Assembly (NCBI RefSeq): GCF_900111155.1
Contig: NZ_FOGG01000004.1
Location: forward strand, 1-64,000
Source of the DNA: Pedobacter rhizosphaerae
GTDB taxonomy: Bacteria; Bacteroidota; Bacteroidia; Sphingobacteriales; Sphingobacteriaceae
Direction: 5' to 3'
DNA: 64,000 nt
Shown: piece by piece, positions 1-8,449 of the stretch
Layout: each line of letters starts with the position of its first letter
How positions within the stretch are numbered: the stretch's first letter is position 1
The notes under the pieces: generated by a model
The model's input: the letters and a program-made list of their open reading frames with translations, nothing else
Told to the model about the DNA's origin: nothing
Databases searched by the model: none
Program-made: the position numbers and the translations under genes

Positions 1-56
1 ATTACCAATTAAAATTAATAGTTTTTTCTAATAGCCTCGCTGCGCTCGGTCTAGAA

Positions 57-389
57 TTATACTTTTAACTGGTCTGAATTTTGGGAAGTGCACACTTGTT
101 CTAGATACTCATTTGCTGTTATAAAAGATTTTTCAACAGGAATTCTAACATTTGTGCTAATGGGTGTGGCTGGGTAGTAATCGTTCTCTAATGCTTTTGT
201 GAATTCATACTCCAACCTTTTTAGTAGGTTATTCCTTTCTTTTAAAGTCTGAGCTGTATTTGGCTTTAAATCGATATTTATAGAGTCTCCATTGTATTCT
301 CTAATCCTTTTCCCTAAATAATAAAAGGTAATGTAGCTTCTCGATTTTAAGTCTTTTGTTGTTACAATTCTTGGCGATGTATTCTTCAT
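57..389 (-). pseudogene. Truncated tyrosine-recombinase (integrase) N-terminal remnant
   Basis: The 110 codons read like the start of a Bacteroidota tyrosine recombinase: a basic arm-binding beta region with SYITFYYLGKRIREY at about residues 18-32, then a helical stretch (LKERNNLLKRLEYEFTKALE) leading to the core-binding domain. It stops at TAA after residue 110. The catalytic domain with its R-H-R-Y residues is absent from the remaining 56 bases of this side, and intact family members are about 350-420 aa. It sits 130 bp from tRNA-Lys, a common integration target, so I read it as debris of an integrated element. The family call rests on general resemblance, not on a diagnostic motif. Confidence 0.55.
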
Positions 390-519
390 TTTTGGCGCAC
401 TTCTGGCGCACTATACCAAATAAATAATTACTCATCACTTTCAAGTACTTCAGCATCTGCATTAATACCTCCATAAACACTTAATAATCAACCCACAAAT
501 CCTTATATTTACTTTACCC

Positions 520-592
520 GACTCCGTAGCTCAGTTGGTAGAGCAACAGACTCTTAATCTGTGGGTCCTGAGTTCGAACCTCAGCGGGGTCA
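520..592 (+). tRNA. tRNA-Lys (anticodon CTT)
   Basis: A full cloverleaf can be drawn. The acceptor stem is GACTCCG/CGGGGTC, with one T-G wobble. The D stem is GCTC/GAGC, the anticodon stem ACAGA/TCTGT with loop CTCTTAA giving anticodon CTT, and the T arm CTGAG-TTCGAAC-CTCAG. Discriminator base is A at 592 and CCA is not encoded. It lies beside the integrase remnant. Confidence 0.96.
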
Positions 593-958
593 CTTGTTGG
601 TTCATTGGGCATTAGTTCATTGGGAATTAGGCAGGGGGCAGAAACCTACCCTAATTTAAACCCATCAAATTCGTATCATCTTTGCCGTAGGAACAACGAT
701 GTGACGCAAGGTAACAAATCTGCAAACCTCATACCGGAAGAAGCATTAAACAGGCTTTAATTATGGACTTAACAGGCAAGTAGCCTAAAATGAAAAGGCA
801 AGTAAAGTTGGACTTGGGTTGGAGTTGAGTTGGACCTGAGTTAGGGCAACGGAAGCATAACAAGCCTAAATTTAGGACGGGTTATACAAATATACAAAAA
901 ATGGCATAAACAGGAGGGTATTCTATGGATGTTCATAAACCTGATAACAGCGCAAATT
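593..958. other. Gene-free stretch, 366 bp
   Basis: No convincing reading frame or RNA is visible. The sequence holds imperfect short repeats (GTTCATTGGG near 601 and 616; GGCAAGTA near 775 and 799; TTGGNNTTGRGTTGG near 810-845), which suggests decayed DNA next to the tRNA. Confidence 0.5.
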
Positions 959-1447
959 TTAATCCGCTGCTGTATAAATCATCTTATGAATATTAAACCG
1001 TTTACCGTTATGAACCATCTCCTTACAGCGCTCTGGTAAAAACTTAAAGCCAACTGACTCATAGCACCTTATTGCTGCGTAATTCTTTTCCCATGTAAAA
1101 AGTTCTACCCTTTTTGTACGGTAAAGCTTTATGGATTCGGTTAACAACATTTTAATAAAACTACGGCCTAAACCTTGTCCCCGCAAGGCCGAATTTCCCA
1201 CCAAAATTCTGGCTAACCTTGGGCAGCCATTCTCTTGAGGGATGATTTCTCCGAAAGCAAATGGAACTCCATCAGCAGTATAACCAATGTAAAACCGACG
1301 ATCAGGATGAAGCAGCTGGTAGTCTTCAATCTGTTTTTCAGTTATTGGATATGAAAAATCAGTTCCAGAAAATTGAAGCAACAGATCTGCATCGGTTACC
1401 CATGATTCGAGTATGTGGAAATAAGCACTTGTATAAGCCTGTAACAT
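959..1447 (-). CDS. GNAT family N-acetyltransferase
   Basis: 162 aa, the usual length for a single GNAT domain. The acetyl-CoA pyrophosphate-binding loop is recognisable as RILVGNSALRGQGLGR, about residues 79-94, with the R/Q-x-x-G-x-G/A signature as RGQGLG. The C-terminal half has the usual FTWEKNYAAIRCYESVGFKF segment (motif B: Asn, then Ala-x-x-x-Tyr-x-x-x-GF). No signal peptide, so cytoplasmic. The acceptor substrate cannot be read from the sequence. It is a single gene with no obvious operon partner; the next gene upstream ends or starts outside its transcription unit. Confidence 0.85.
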   Translation of the reverse strand: MLQAYTSAYFHILESWVTDADLLLQFSGTDFSYPITEKQIEDYQLLHPDRRFYIGYTADGVPFAFGEIIPQENGCPRLARILVGNSALRGQGLGRSFIKMLLTESIKLYRTKRVELFTWEKNYAAIRCYESVGFKFLPERCKEMVHNGKRFNIHKMIYTAAD

Positions 1448-1490
1448 GTTGGTCTATATTTTAAGCAGTCAAGCCACTTATGTATTTACA

Positions 1491-2171
1491 CTATTTTTCG
1501 TGAAAATACTTTAGCAGCCACATGGCAAAACCCATAATGGTAGCATTTGCAGTCCACCAGAACTTCCACCAGCTCTCTTTTTTAGCTGGAGTTTGCTGTT
1601 GCTTAAATTGTTCGAGTTCATTTTTCATCTCATCGCTATAAGCAAGTTGTTTTACGATATAGGTTTGCTTACTTTTTCCGTTTAAATCAATCCCCAGTTT
1701 ATCAGCCAACAGCAAAATATCGTCAGAGAAAATATTTTCGTTAATGTTTAAGTCCTTTTCTTCTTCCAGTGGACTGTATTCATTATCTGTAACCTCCCCA
1801 TCAGTAACAAAGAACTGTCTTTTTATAGTGCCGTTATAAAGGGTAAAACCAAATGAATTTGAGGTGGTCTGAATAATAAATGTGGCAATATCGGTATCCA
1901 GTATTTTTGAAATTTGAAGCAAGGCTATCTCATCCACTGTGTCAACCATTTCAGGATCATTAATTACTGTCCAGCCGTTGTTTGTCCACATTCCCTTGAT
2001 GGCAATTTCCTTATTTGCAAATTCATAGTAATGATCATACAAATAATCGTTAAAGGTTTGCCAGTCGTTAAACTGGATATCTTGTCTGGTGTCTTCGTAT
2101 TTAAAAACCTTGAAGATTTCGTCTGCTTTGTCTAAAAAGTTCCCCTTAATGGCTATAAAGCTATTTGTCAT
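1491..2171 (-). CDS. Hypothetical protein with C-terminal membrane anchor
   Basis: 226 aa, not recognised. The first 190 residues are hydrophilic, acidic and mixed alpha/beta in character, with no signal peptide. Near residues 200-222 a Trp-rich patch (ESWWKFWW) is followed by a single hydrophobic segment (ATIMGFAMWLLKYF), which looks like a tail anchor or a membrane-surface helix. The same strand as the GNAT gene, 43 bp away, so co-transcription is possible. The ordinary codon use and clear start make it a likely real gene; function unknown. Confidence 0.6.
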   Translation of the reverse strand: MTNSFIAIKGNFLDKADEIFKVFKYEDTRQDIQFNDWQTFNDYLYDHYYEFANKEIAIKGMWTNNGWTVINDPEMVDTVDEIALLQISKILDTDIATFIIQTTSNSFGFTLYNGTIKRQFFVTDGEVTDNEYSPLEEEKDLNINENIFSDDILLLADKLGIDLNGKSKQTYIVKQLAYSDEMKNELEQFKQQQTPAKKESWWKFWWTANATIMGFAMWLLKYFHEK

Positions 2172-2466
2172 GTGGTAGTGATAATGAGTGTTAATTCCTA
2201 AATATAGGAAACTAATTTAAATGGTTCAGTATTAACAGCCAGGTACCGTCTGAAAATTATTTAACCCTATCAACCACATAAAAAAATAAGGCCATGGTAA
2301 AACACACGGTAAATATTGCTGATGTACCTGATATGGTTAAAAAGCAATAGCATGATTAACCAGCATTAGGTTCAATATTGAATGTATTTTACCAGTTGTT
2401 GCAATCGGTTAACCAATCATAAATCATTTTAAAAGCCGGGGTTATCTACGATGAACAGGCTATGCG

Positions 2467-3036
2467 TTAACGCGAGAATGCATAGTTTAAACATACCACT
2501 CCAGAACTAAAAACATGTGTATTCAGGAGCTTTAATAAATTTTTATCGCGAATATTTTTGAAAACAGGAATTCCTGCTCCCAATAAAACAGGATTTACAA
2601 AAAGCCAGCATTCATCTATTAAGTTCTCCTTTAAAAGTGAATGTGCTGCCTTTGGGCTACCGAATAAAAGAATTTCTCCTGTTGTTTCTGCTTTTAACTT
2701 ATCCAGAGAATTAATATCGTCTCCAGCAACTACGGTTGTATTGCTCAGCTTGGCTTCGTCCAGCGTATTTGATAGCACTACTTTATGTGCTACTTTATAC
2801 CAGGCAGCGTGCTCTTTGTCGTGCTTGCTTGCCCCAGGCTTATCTGCTGCTGTAGGCCAGTAACTTTCCATCATTTCAAAAGTTACCCGTCCGTACAAAG
2901 CAACATTGGTTTTGGCAATCCGCTCTGCACCAAAATCAAAAATTTCCTGATCTACGTGAATCCAGTCCATTTGCCCATCAATACCAGCAGCAAAACCATC
3001 TAGCGATACATGCATAAACAATACGATCTTTCCCAT
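2467..3036 (-). CDS. Dihydrofolate reductase family (RibD C-terminal-like) protein
   Basis: 189 aa, the usual size of the single-domain RibD-C/DHFR-like family in Bacteroidota. The N-terminal strand-loop KIVLFMHVSLDGFAAG, the middle VALYGRVTFEMMESYWP and the C-terminal GSPKAAHSLLKENLIDE and NPVLLGAG segments are the family's usual landmarks for NADPH and pterin-like ligand binding. The physiological substrate is not known for this branch, so folate reduction should not be assumed. It stands alone behind its own promoter-like element. Confidence 0.85.
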   Translation of the reverse strand: MGKIVLFMHVSLDGFAAGIDGQMDWIHVDQEIFDFGAERIAKTNVALYGRVTFEMMESYWPTAADKPGASKHDKEHAAWYKVAHKVVLSNTLDEAKLSNTTVVAGDDINSLDKLKAETTGEILLFGSPKAAHSLLKENLIDECWLFVNPVLLGAGIPVFKNIRDKNLLKLLNTHVFSSGVVCLNYAFSR

Positions 3037-3101
3037 GTTATTTTTCTGTTTTTAGGTTCTTTAGATTAATGTAGACGTTTTTTTCTTTATCCTGCAAATA
3101 T

Positions 3102-3109
3102 CAAAGATA
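3102..3109 (-). promoter_or_regulatory. TAnnTTTG -7 element for the DHFR-family gene
   Basis: The reverse strand reads TATCTTTG, a perfect match to the Bacteroidota -7 consensus. It is about 65 bp upstream of the start codon at 3036. I see no TTG at the standard 19-21 bp distance, so the -33 element is weak or absent. Confidence 0.5.
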
Positions 3110-3343
3110 TAATTTTAGTGAAAGAGGGTAAAACAGACAAGATATAAGGGCAATTAAGACAAACAGTTCTTTTGCAGTTATGACCCCTAAGCCAGGTATA
3201 TGCATGAGCTATTATTTGGAGAAAATTTGTTAACCCCTTCTGTACTGTTTGTTAACCCTTTGTTCGGAAAAAGGTTAGATCTTTCCAAACTCAATCCTTA
3301 CCTAAACCTCCCCCAACATTGAGAATCTCTTAAATGAAGAAAA

Positions 3344-3522
3344 ACCACCCCGCCTACGCGCAGCCTTACACACCCCCTCCTTGAAAAGTAGGGGAGCGAG
3401 ATTTACGATGCCTTGATCCCCTGGTTCGTGGTGCAGGGAGCAGTTCTATAACCACCCCGCCTACGCGCAGCCTCACACACCCCCTCCTTGAAAAGTAGGG
3501 GAGCTGGATTTACGAAACCTTG
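3344..3522. repeat. 72-bp direct repeat, two copies (3344-3415 and 3451-3522)
   Basis: Both copies read ACCACCCCGCCTACGCGCAG, then CC(T/C)(T/C)ACACACCCCCTCCTTG, then AAAAGTAGGGGAGC and a diverging tail ending TTTACGA..CCTTG; they differ at only a few positions and lie 107 bp apart. Each contains CCCCT..AGGGG that can form a short stem. This region (3037-3761) has no gene. Further down, 3537-3645 holds other degenerate motifs (GCGTACTTTGCG twice; CTCGGTGCGCTTCGTGGTTAAA) that resemble widespread Bacteroidota intergenic repeats. Confidence 0.8.
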
Positions 3523-3729
3523 CAATACTTAACTTAGCGTACTTTGCGCCTTCCCTTGGCGTACTTTGCGGTTAAATGGGTTGTGGGTTGAATCGCCTAC
3601 CCTATCTTTTTCTCTGTGAAAATCTCGGTGCGCTTCGTGGTTAAATTAGCCAGTGGTTAAAAACCTGGTTACACTTTCTCCAACTCCCCATCCTGACTTC
3701 ATCCTTACAAAAGCCTACTGATTTTATTT

Positions 3730-3737
3730 TATCTTTG
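3730..3737 (+). promoter_or_regulatory. TAnnTTTG -7 element for map
   Basis: TATCTTTG lies 24 bp upstream of the map start at 3762. A transcript from here would have a leader of about 18-20 nt containing AAGGAGG at 3749-3755, an unusually good Shine-Dalgarno for this phylum. Confidence 0.6.
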
Positions 3738-3761
3738 TACAAAAGCATAAAGGAGGACAAA

Positions 3762-4523
3762 ATGTCTATATCAACAGAATCAGAATTGATTGGAATGCAA
3801 CAAGCCAGTGAGGCCGTTGCGCATACCTTAAAAGAAATGACTAAATATGCTAAGGTAGGCATGACAACCAAAGAACTGGATGAATATGGGGGACGTATAC
3901 TGGAACAATTAGGCGCTAAATCTGCACCTTATGTAACTTATAAATTCCCCGGATACACCTGCATTAGCGTAAACAACGTTATCTGTCATGGTATTCCTAA
4001 CGATCTGGTTTTAGCAGAAGGCGATTTGATTAACATTGATGTATCTGCAGAACTGAATGGATTTTTCTCTGATAATGGCAATTCCTTTGTTTTGGGGGAG
4101 GATATTCACCAGCACCAAAAACTAGTAGATGCTTCTAAAGAAATTTTACATAAGGCCATCCACAGCATTAAAGGTGGAGTAAAAATTGCCGACATTGGTC
4201 ACCTGATCGAAACTGAAGCTAAAAAACGTGGTTACTCGGTTATTAAAAACCTGGGTGGGCATGGCATTGGCCGCGGATTGCATGAGGCACCAGACGAATT
4301 ACTTAACTACAAAAACAGATTTGACCAACGCCGGTTTAAAAAGAACTCGGTAGTGGCTATCGAAACTTTTATTGCTACCCATTCTACTTATGCCGATACC
4401 CTTAGCGATGGCTGGACCATGGTTGGAAACAAAGGTGGTTTTATGGCGCAACACGAACATACCATTATGGTTACCGATGGCGAACCGATGATTTTAACTG
4501 CAAGCAACGAAATATTTGAATAA
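3762..4523 (+). CDS. map: Type I methionine aminopeptidase
   Basis: Removes the initiator methionine from new proteins. The start is set at ATG 3762 (MSISTESEL) because a strong AAGGAGG lies 6-7 bp before it; the longer frame beginning at TTG 3735 would start inside the -7 promoter element. This gives 253 aa, normal for the type I family. The five metal ligands are visible: the Asp pair in NIDVSAELNGFFSDNG (11 residues apart), His in GGHGIGRGLHE, Glu in AIETFI and Glu in AQHEHTIMV. Cytoplasmic, no N-terminal extension. It is monocistronic; an ATTC-rich repeat follows the stop. Confidence 0.93.
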   Translation: MSISTESELIGMQQASEAVAHTLKEMTKYAKVGMTTKELDEYGGRILEQLGAKSAPYVTYKFPGYTCISVNNVICHGIPNDLVLAEGDLINIDVSAELNGFFSDNGNSFVLGEDIHQHQKLVDASKEILHKAIHSIKGGVKIADIGHLIETEAKKRGYSVIKNLGGHGIGRGLHEAPDELLNYKNRFDQRRFKKNSVVAIETFIATHSTYADTLSDGWTMVGNKGGFMAQHEHTIMVTDGEPMILTASNEIFE

Positions 4524-4543
4524 TTTTTTGAAGTGTGAGTTTT

Positions 4544-4648
4544 GAATGAGTGAATGTCTAGCGATCTTTATCATTCCCTCATTCATTAATTCTATAATTC
4601 ATTCCTTCATCCACTCATTCAATAATTCAATAATTCATTAATTCCCTC
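4544..4648. repeat. ATTC/GAAT-rich simple repeat between map and the KOW gene
   Basis: GAATGAGTGAATG at 4544-4556 is followed by a run of CATTC, TCATTC, AATTCATTC words to 4648. The first block is complementary to the later CATTCNCTCATTC-like words, so RNA hairpins are possible. A similar arrangement occurs at 63091-63180. Confidence 0.7.
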
Positions 4649-4652
4649 CCCC

Positions 4653-4835
4653 ATGGAAAACAACATCAGCCTAAAAGATGGCGACAAATGCAAGGTCATC
4701 GGTGGAACACATACTGGAAAATCGGGAACTGTAACCGACATCAACACCAGCAAAACCGGCCACATTACCATTACTGTTGTTCAGGAAAATGGTGTTAGGT
4801 TTAAAACATTAGGGAAAAATGTAGCGGTGGTTTAA
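4653..4835 (+). CDS. Small KOW-motif protein
   Basis: 60 aa. Residues about 7-35 (LKDGDKCKVIGGTHTGKSGT) form a KOW motif, the RNA/ribosome-binding beta-hairpin found in ribosomal protein L24 and NusG. The rest (GHITITVVQENGVRFKTLGKNVAVV) completes a small SH3-like barrel. No signal peptide or other domain. I expect an RNA- or ribosome-associated role, but its partner is unknown. The ATG directly follows a C-rich stretch and the ATTC repeat, and no promoter consensus is visible between map and this gene. Confidence 0.7.
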   Translation: MENNISLKDGDKCKVIGGTHTGKSGTVTDINTSKTGHITITVVQENGVRFKTLGKNVAVV

Positions 4836-4896
4836 GCGTATTACTAATAAACTAAACCACCTTAGTCACCTAAGAGCAGAAGAAAACAGCTTGATT

Positions 4897-5159
4897 GGAA
4901 TACGATTACCACAAGAAGTTGATGTGATAAATATTATTAAATCACAGACCAAACAATCCTGTCCGCCGAGTTCCGCAGGAGTTCTACGGATTTGTTTAAT
5001 GGAGGAGAGTCTTGGACTCGGTTTAATTGATGTTGAGTTATGAAAACTCAACGGTATGTTGTAATCCATAGAGGCGCTGCACTTAACTCTACGGACAGGG
5101 TGGAATACGATTACGCAAGAAGTTACTGTAATAAATATTATTAAATCACAGACCAAACA
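4897..5159. repeat. 58-bp direct repeats bracketing an inverted-repeat core
   Basis: Copy A at 4897-4955 and copy B at 5102-5159 share GGAATACGATTA, CAAGAAGTT and TAAATATTATTAAATCACAG..CCAAACA. Between them the core is bounded by CCTGTCCG (4959-4966) and CGGACAGG (about 5092-5099), perfect 8-bp inverted repeats, and contains a perfect hairpin GTTGAGTT-ATGA-AACTCAAC near 5033-5052. There is no gene. It could be a small non-autonomous repeat element. Confidence 0.75.
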
Positions 5160-5207
5160 TGGCGATCGCAATACTCCAAACTCCCAACTTAAAACTCCAA
5201 ACTAGCC

Positions 5208-5570
5208 TCATTTCTCCTTAATCTCCTTTCCAATCCCCTCTGTTAGCCTTTTCACCTTGTAGTAGCCGGCCAACGAACTATTTTTCTTATCGAAGGTAAT
5301 GGTTAACCAGCCCTTTTTGGCCTGGAGATTAAATTTCTCTGCAGAACCAATATTTACAAATAGATCGATATTTTCATCTAAAGGCAAATCGTTATGGAGC
5401 ACACTGTCTAAATATTTCTCCAGCTTAGCGGTTTTCTTTTCGGGATACATTGCTTCAAAACGAAATGTATTACGGGTATTAATGGTATTTAGCGAAATAT
5501 GATCTCCGCCCCTGTGGCAACCATAACTCATTATAGTCATCAGGATTAAAATGTAAATTAAGTTTTTCAT
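5208..5570 (-). CDS. Small putative lipoprotein
   Basis: 120 aa. The N-terminus MKNLIYILILMTIMSYGC has a hydrophobic signal segment ending in Cys18 (SYGC), a lipobox for a Bacteroidota lipoprotein. The remaining 100 residues are mixed charge with a likely beta-rich core (DLFVNIGSAEKFNLQAKKGWLTITFD). No family is recognised. It is a single gene; the flanking regions on both sides are repeat-rich and hold no partner. Confidence 0.65.
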   Translation of the reverse strand: MKNLIYILILMTIMSYGCHRGGDHISLNTINTRNTFRFEAMYPEKKTAKLEKYLDSVLHNDLPLDENIDLFVNIGSAEKFNLQAKKGWLTITFDKKNSSLAGYYKVKRLTEGIGKEIKEK

Positions 5571-5928
5571 ATTTTTTAATTTTAAAGTCGTTCAAGGAGC
5601 AAAGACTAATTGTTGAACTGTTTAATTGTTTAATTGTACCAAAAGAACAAAGGGCAACGATTGGATACGGGCAATACGTAGGAAGATACTAGTGTCAAGT
5701 AGCAAGATACGAGTATCAAGATACTAGTAGCTAGTAACAAGACTGGATGCTAAACCTGGCAATTTGCTTAGGCATGATGTCTAAATACTAACGACTAAAT
5801 ACTAACTACCAAAGACTAACGACTGAAAACTAACGACTATAAATAATTACTCAGCATACTAGGTGCCCCAAGAATTTATCTACCTGAAAAACAGACCTTT
5901 GAATCTCGACTAAAGACTACAGACTCCG
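5571..5928. repeat. Gene-free repeat region with TATCAAG-type repeat (R1)
   Basis: From about 5682 to 5745 the sequence is built from words such as AGATACTAGTGTCAAG, TAGCAAGATAC and GAGTATCAAGATAC, a dispersed repeat family also found at six other places in the window. Further on, 5775-5840 repeats ACTAACGACTAAATACTAAC-like words. No gene is visible in this stretch. Confidence 0.7.
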
Positions 5929-8376
5929 CTACGACCCTGCCCTATTTTTCAAATCATCTCCTGCAGTATTTCTAGATCTGGCCGATTTTACATTTTGGTT
6001 CCCAAAGCCATAGCTAATGCTGAAATTGGCCCTTCTGCTGGTATATCGGTTAGCCACGGTCATATTCAAGTTTTGATACACCAGCTTACCTTCCCAACGG
6101 TTGGTTAAAAAGATATCGTCCATACTTAATTTGAACTTGAGTTTTTTATCCATCATCGTTTTTTGGATTCCGGTATTTACCGCACATTGGGTTATGGTAG
6201 TTTGTTCTACCCCGTTTACCCTCGGACTATTTAACCAAAAGCTAACTTCCACGCTAAAGTTTTTAGGGAGGGTAATGGAATTTGAAGTGTAAATATTAAA
6301 GGCTACCTTACTGGCCTGGTAGGCGGCTCCCTCTAAATTGCCATCTTCAAACTTGCTGTAAAACACACTTCCGTTGTTCTGGATATTCCACCATTTGGCA
6401 ATTTTTACCGGGATAGCAATACCAACCCAATAATTTTGTGCGCGCCCTAAATTTTGACGGATAACACTTATAATTCTGGTTACATCATCTTGCTGACTAA
6501 TTTGGGTAATCATATCACGGGTATCGGAATAGCTGATAGAGAGAGAGGCTTGTTTGTAGCTATAATTGATTTCGTAGTTATCGGTAAATTGGGGTTTTAG
6601 ATAAGGATTTCCCTGATCAAGCGCCAATGGATCCATGTAAAACACAAAGGGATTGAGCTGTTGATAGTTGGGCCGATCTACCCTGCGGCTGTAGGAATAG
6701 CGAATATTATGGTCTTTGTTAATTTTCTGGTTTAAGAAAACTGTTGGAAAAAGGGAGAGATAATTACGGTCTACTTCTTTATTGTCTGTAATCGAATTGC
6801 CGTTAGAATGCGTATGTTCTGCCCTTAGCCCAACCTGAATCTGCCATTTTTCCCATTCTTTGGCCAGGTTTACGTAAGCAGCATTAATGTTTTCCTTATA
6901 CACAAAGTTGTTAGATTTGCCTATATCATTTTGCCACACACCAGCTATAAACTGCTCGGAAATAAAATTGTTATGGGTAATTACGTAGCTGCTTTTTAGC
7001 CCCGTTTCAATCTTCATTTTTTTATTCAGCGGAAGCGTGAGATCTGTTTTTGCTGCATACACATCAATCTGTGCATCGGTATTATTGCGCAGGGCAGTAT
7101 TATTGGTGGCAGAGCCTGAACCATTAAGATAATTGGCTAAAAAGTTTTCGTCCTTTTTGTTGCTAAAGCCCGAGTAATCGGCATCGAAGGTGATGTTTTT
7201 ACCTTTTTTATCAAAATCATGTTTGATGTTGAAATTGGCTGTTAAGTTACCTACCGGAGAAGTGGATAAAGCATCTTGCAGGATGGCGCTGGAACTGGCA
7301 TTACCATTACGCAGCTCATTGATATTAGTTCTACTAACATTGGTTAGCCTGGTATTTATGGTATTGGCATCCAGCATTACCCCAAATACGGTTTTCTCAG
7401 ATGCATAATAGTCGGCACCCAATTTCCCTTGAAAACCATTGCCCCGGTTTAAGCGATTAAAATTTTGGTTTAAGCTACTGGCCAATCCAGAAGAAGCAGT
7501 GGTCCTGTCTACTACAATGTTGTTAAAGTTGGCTTTATTCATGAAAGCGCCATTGCCAAATATATTCCATTTTCCCTGGCGGTGATTTAAACTGATATTT
7601 ACAGCCGTCCGATTGATATCTCCTGGTGTGTTGGGCATAAAGGCCTGGCCAAACTGAAAAGTAGCCACCCCATTGGTACCGAAAGCCTTATTGCGTTTCA
7701 GTTTAATGTTAATGATTCCGGCATTTCCAGCTGCATCGTACTTAGAAGAGGGGTTGGTGATGAGCTCAATCGTGGCAATCTGATCACTACTCATATTGCT
7801 TAGCAAGGTAGTTACATCCGCACCCGAAAGGAAATTGGTTTTACCATCAATCATAACTAAAACACCAGATTTGTTGTTCAGCTTAATCTGATCGCTTTGC
7901 CTGTCGATTTGCACACCCGGCGCTTTTTCTAAAACTTCTAAAGCTGTTCCGCCAGTTGCCGTGATGCTATTTTCTACGTTGAGCACCGTTTTATCAATCT
8001 GGTGCTCAATAAAAGGCTTTTTAGCCTGAACACTCACTTCATTGAGTTGCTTTACAATACTTTCAATGGCTATGTCAGCAAGTTTTTGATCTCCTGTTAC
8101 CGAGAGCTTAGCTACTTGCCTGGTTTTAAATCCTACCATAGAAACCGATAAGCTGTAATCGCCCGGCTTTAGCTGATCGAGGATAAACTCACCATCGATG
8201 TTGGTTGCTGTTTTCTTTACAGTAACCGTATCCTGAATATTTCTTAAGCTCACCACAGCAAAAGCTACAGGCTGAGTTTTTTCATCTACAATTTTTCCGG
8301 ATATTTTGCTCAATTTTTGGGCAAAAAGAGTCCCCCACGCCAGCAGGCATGCCATTAACACCAATAACTTTTTCAT
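5929..8376 (-). CDS. TonB-dependent receptor / outer-membrane beta-barrel family protein
   Basis: 815 aa from ATG 8376, where a clean signal peptide begins (MKKLLVLMACLLAWGTLFAQ); a longer in-frame start at 8415 would put 13 charged residues in front. Domains: carboxypeptidase-regulatory-like beta sandwich at about residues 25-105 (SGKIVDEKTQPVAFAVVSL), plug at about 115-225 (ALEVLEKAPGVQID, IELITNPSSKYDAAGNAGIIN), then a 22-strand-type barrel of the OMP_b-brl_3 group. No classical TonB box is obvious. It is the last gene of a padR-pspC-receptor operon, so its production is probably set by the PadR repressor. Ligand unknown. Confidence 0.85.
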   Translation of the reverse strand: MKKLLVLMACLLAWGTLFAQKLSKISGKIVDEKTQPVAFAVVSLRNIQDTVTVKKTATNIDGEFILDQLKPGDYSLSVSMVGFKTRQVAKLSVTGDQKLADIAIESIVKQLNEVSVQAKKPFIEHQIDKTVLNVENSITATGGTALEVLEKAPGVQIDRQSDQIKLNNKSGVLVMIDGKTNFLSGADVTTLLSNMSSDQIATIELITNPSSKYDAAGNAGIINIKLKRNKAFGTNGVATFQFGQAFMPNTPGDINRTAVNISLNHRQGKWNIFGNGAFMNKANFNNIVVDRTTASSGLASSLNQNFNRLNRGNGFQGKLGADYYASEKTVFGVMLDANTINTRLTNVSRTNINELRNGNASSSAILQDALSTSPVGNLTANFNIKHDFDKKGKNITFDADYSGFSNKKDENFLANYLNGSGSATNNTALRNNTDAQIDVYAAKTDLTLPLNKKMKIETGLKSSYVITHNNFISEQFIAGVWQNDIGKSNNFVYKENINAAYVNLAKEWEKWQIQVGLRAEHTHSNGNSITDNKEVDRNYLSLFPTVFLNQKINKDHNIRYSYSRRVDRPNYQQLNPFVFYMDPLALDQGNPYLKPQFTDNYEINYSYKQASLSISYSDTRDMITQISQQDDVTRIISVIRQNLGRAQNYWVGIAIPVKIAKWWNIQNNGSVFYSKFEDGNLEGAAYQASKVAFNIYTSNSITLPKNFSVEVSFWLNSPRVNGVEQTTITQCAVNTGIQKTMMDKKLKFKLSMDDIFLTNRWEGKLVYQNLNMTVANRYTSRRANFSISYGFGNQNVKSARSRNTAGDDLKNRAGS

Positions 8377-8449
8377 GTTTTCTTCGGTTAGCGTGCTTCG
8401 TTCTCCGAGCGGCAAAGTACGCTCAGAGGACTACAACAGCAATAGTTTT

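Noticed and set aside
3735..3761. Upstream TTG start for map
   Set aside because: Begins within the -7 promoter element; the ATG at 3762 has a strong Shine-Dalgarno.
4866..5171. 101-codon open frame with an internally repeated LVCDLIIFIT segment
   Set aside because: The amino-acid repeat is only the 58-bp direct DNA repeat read in frame; noncoding is more likely.
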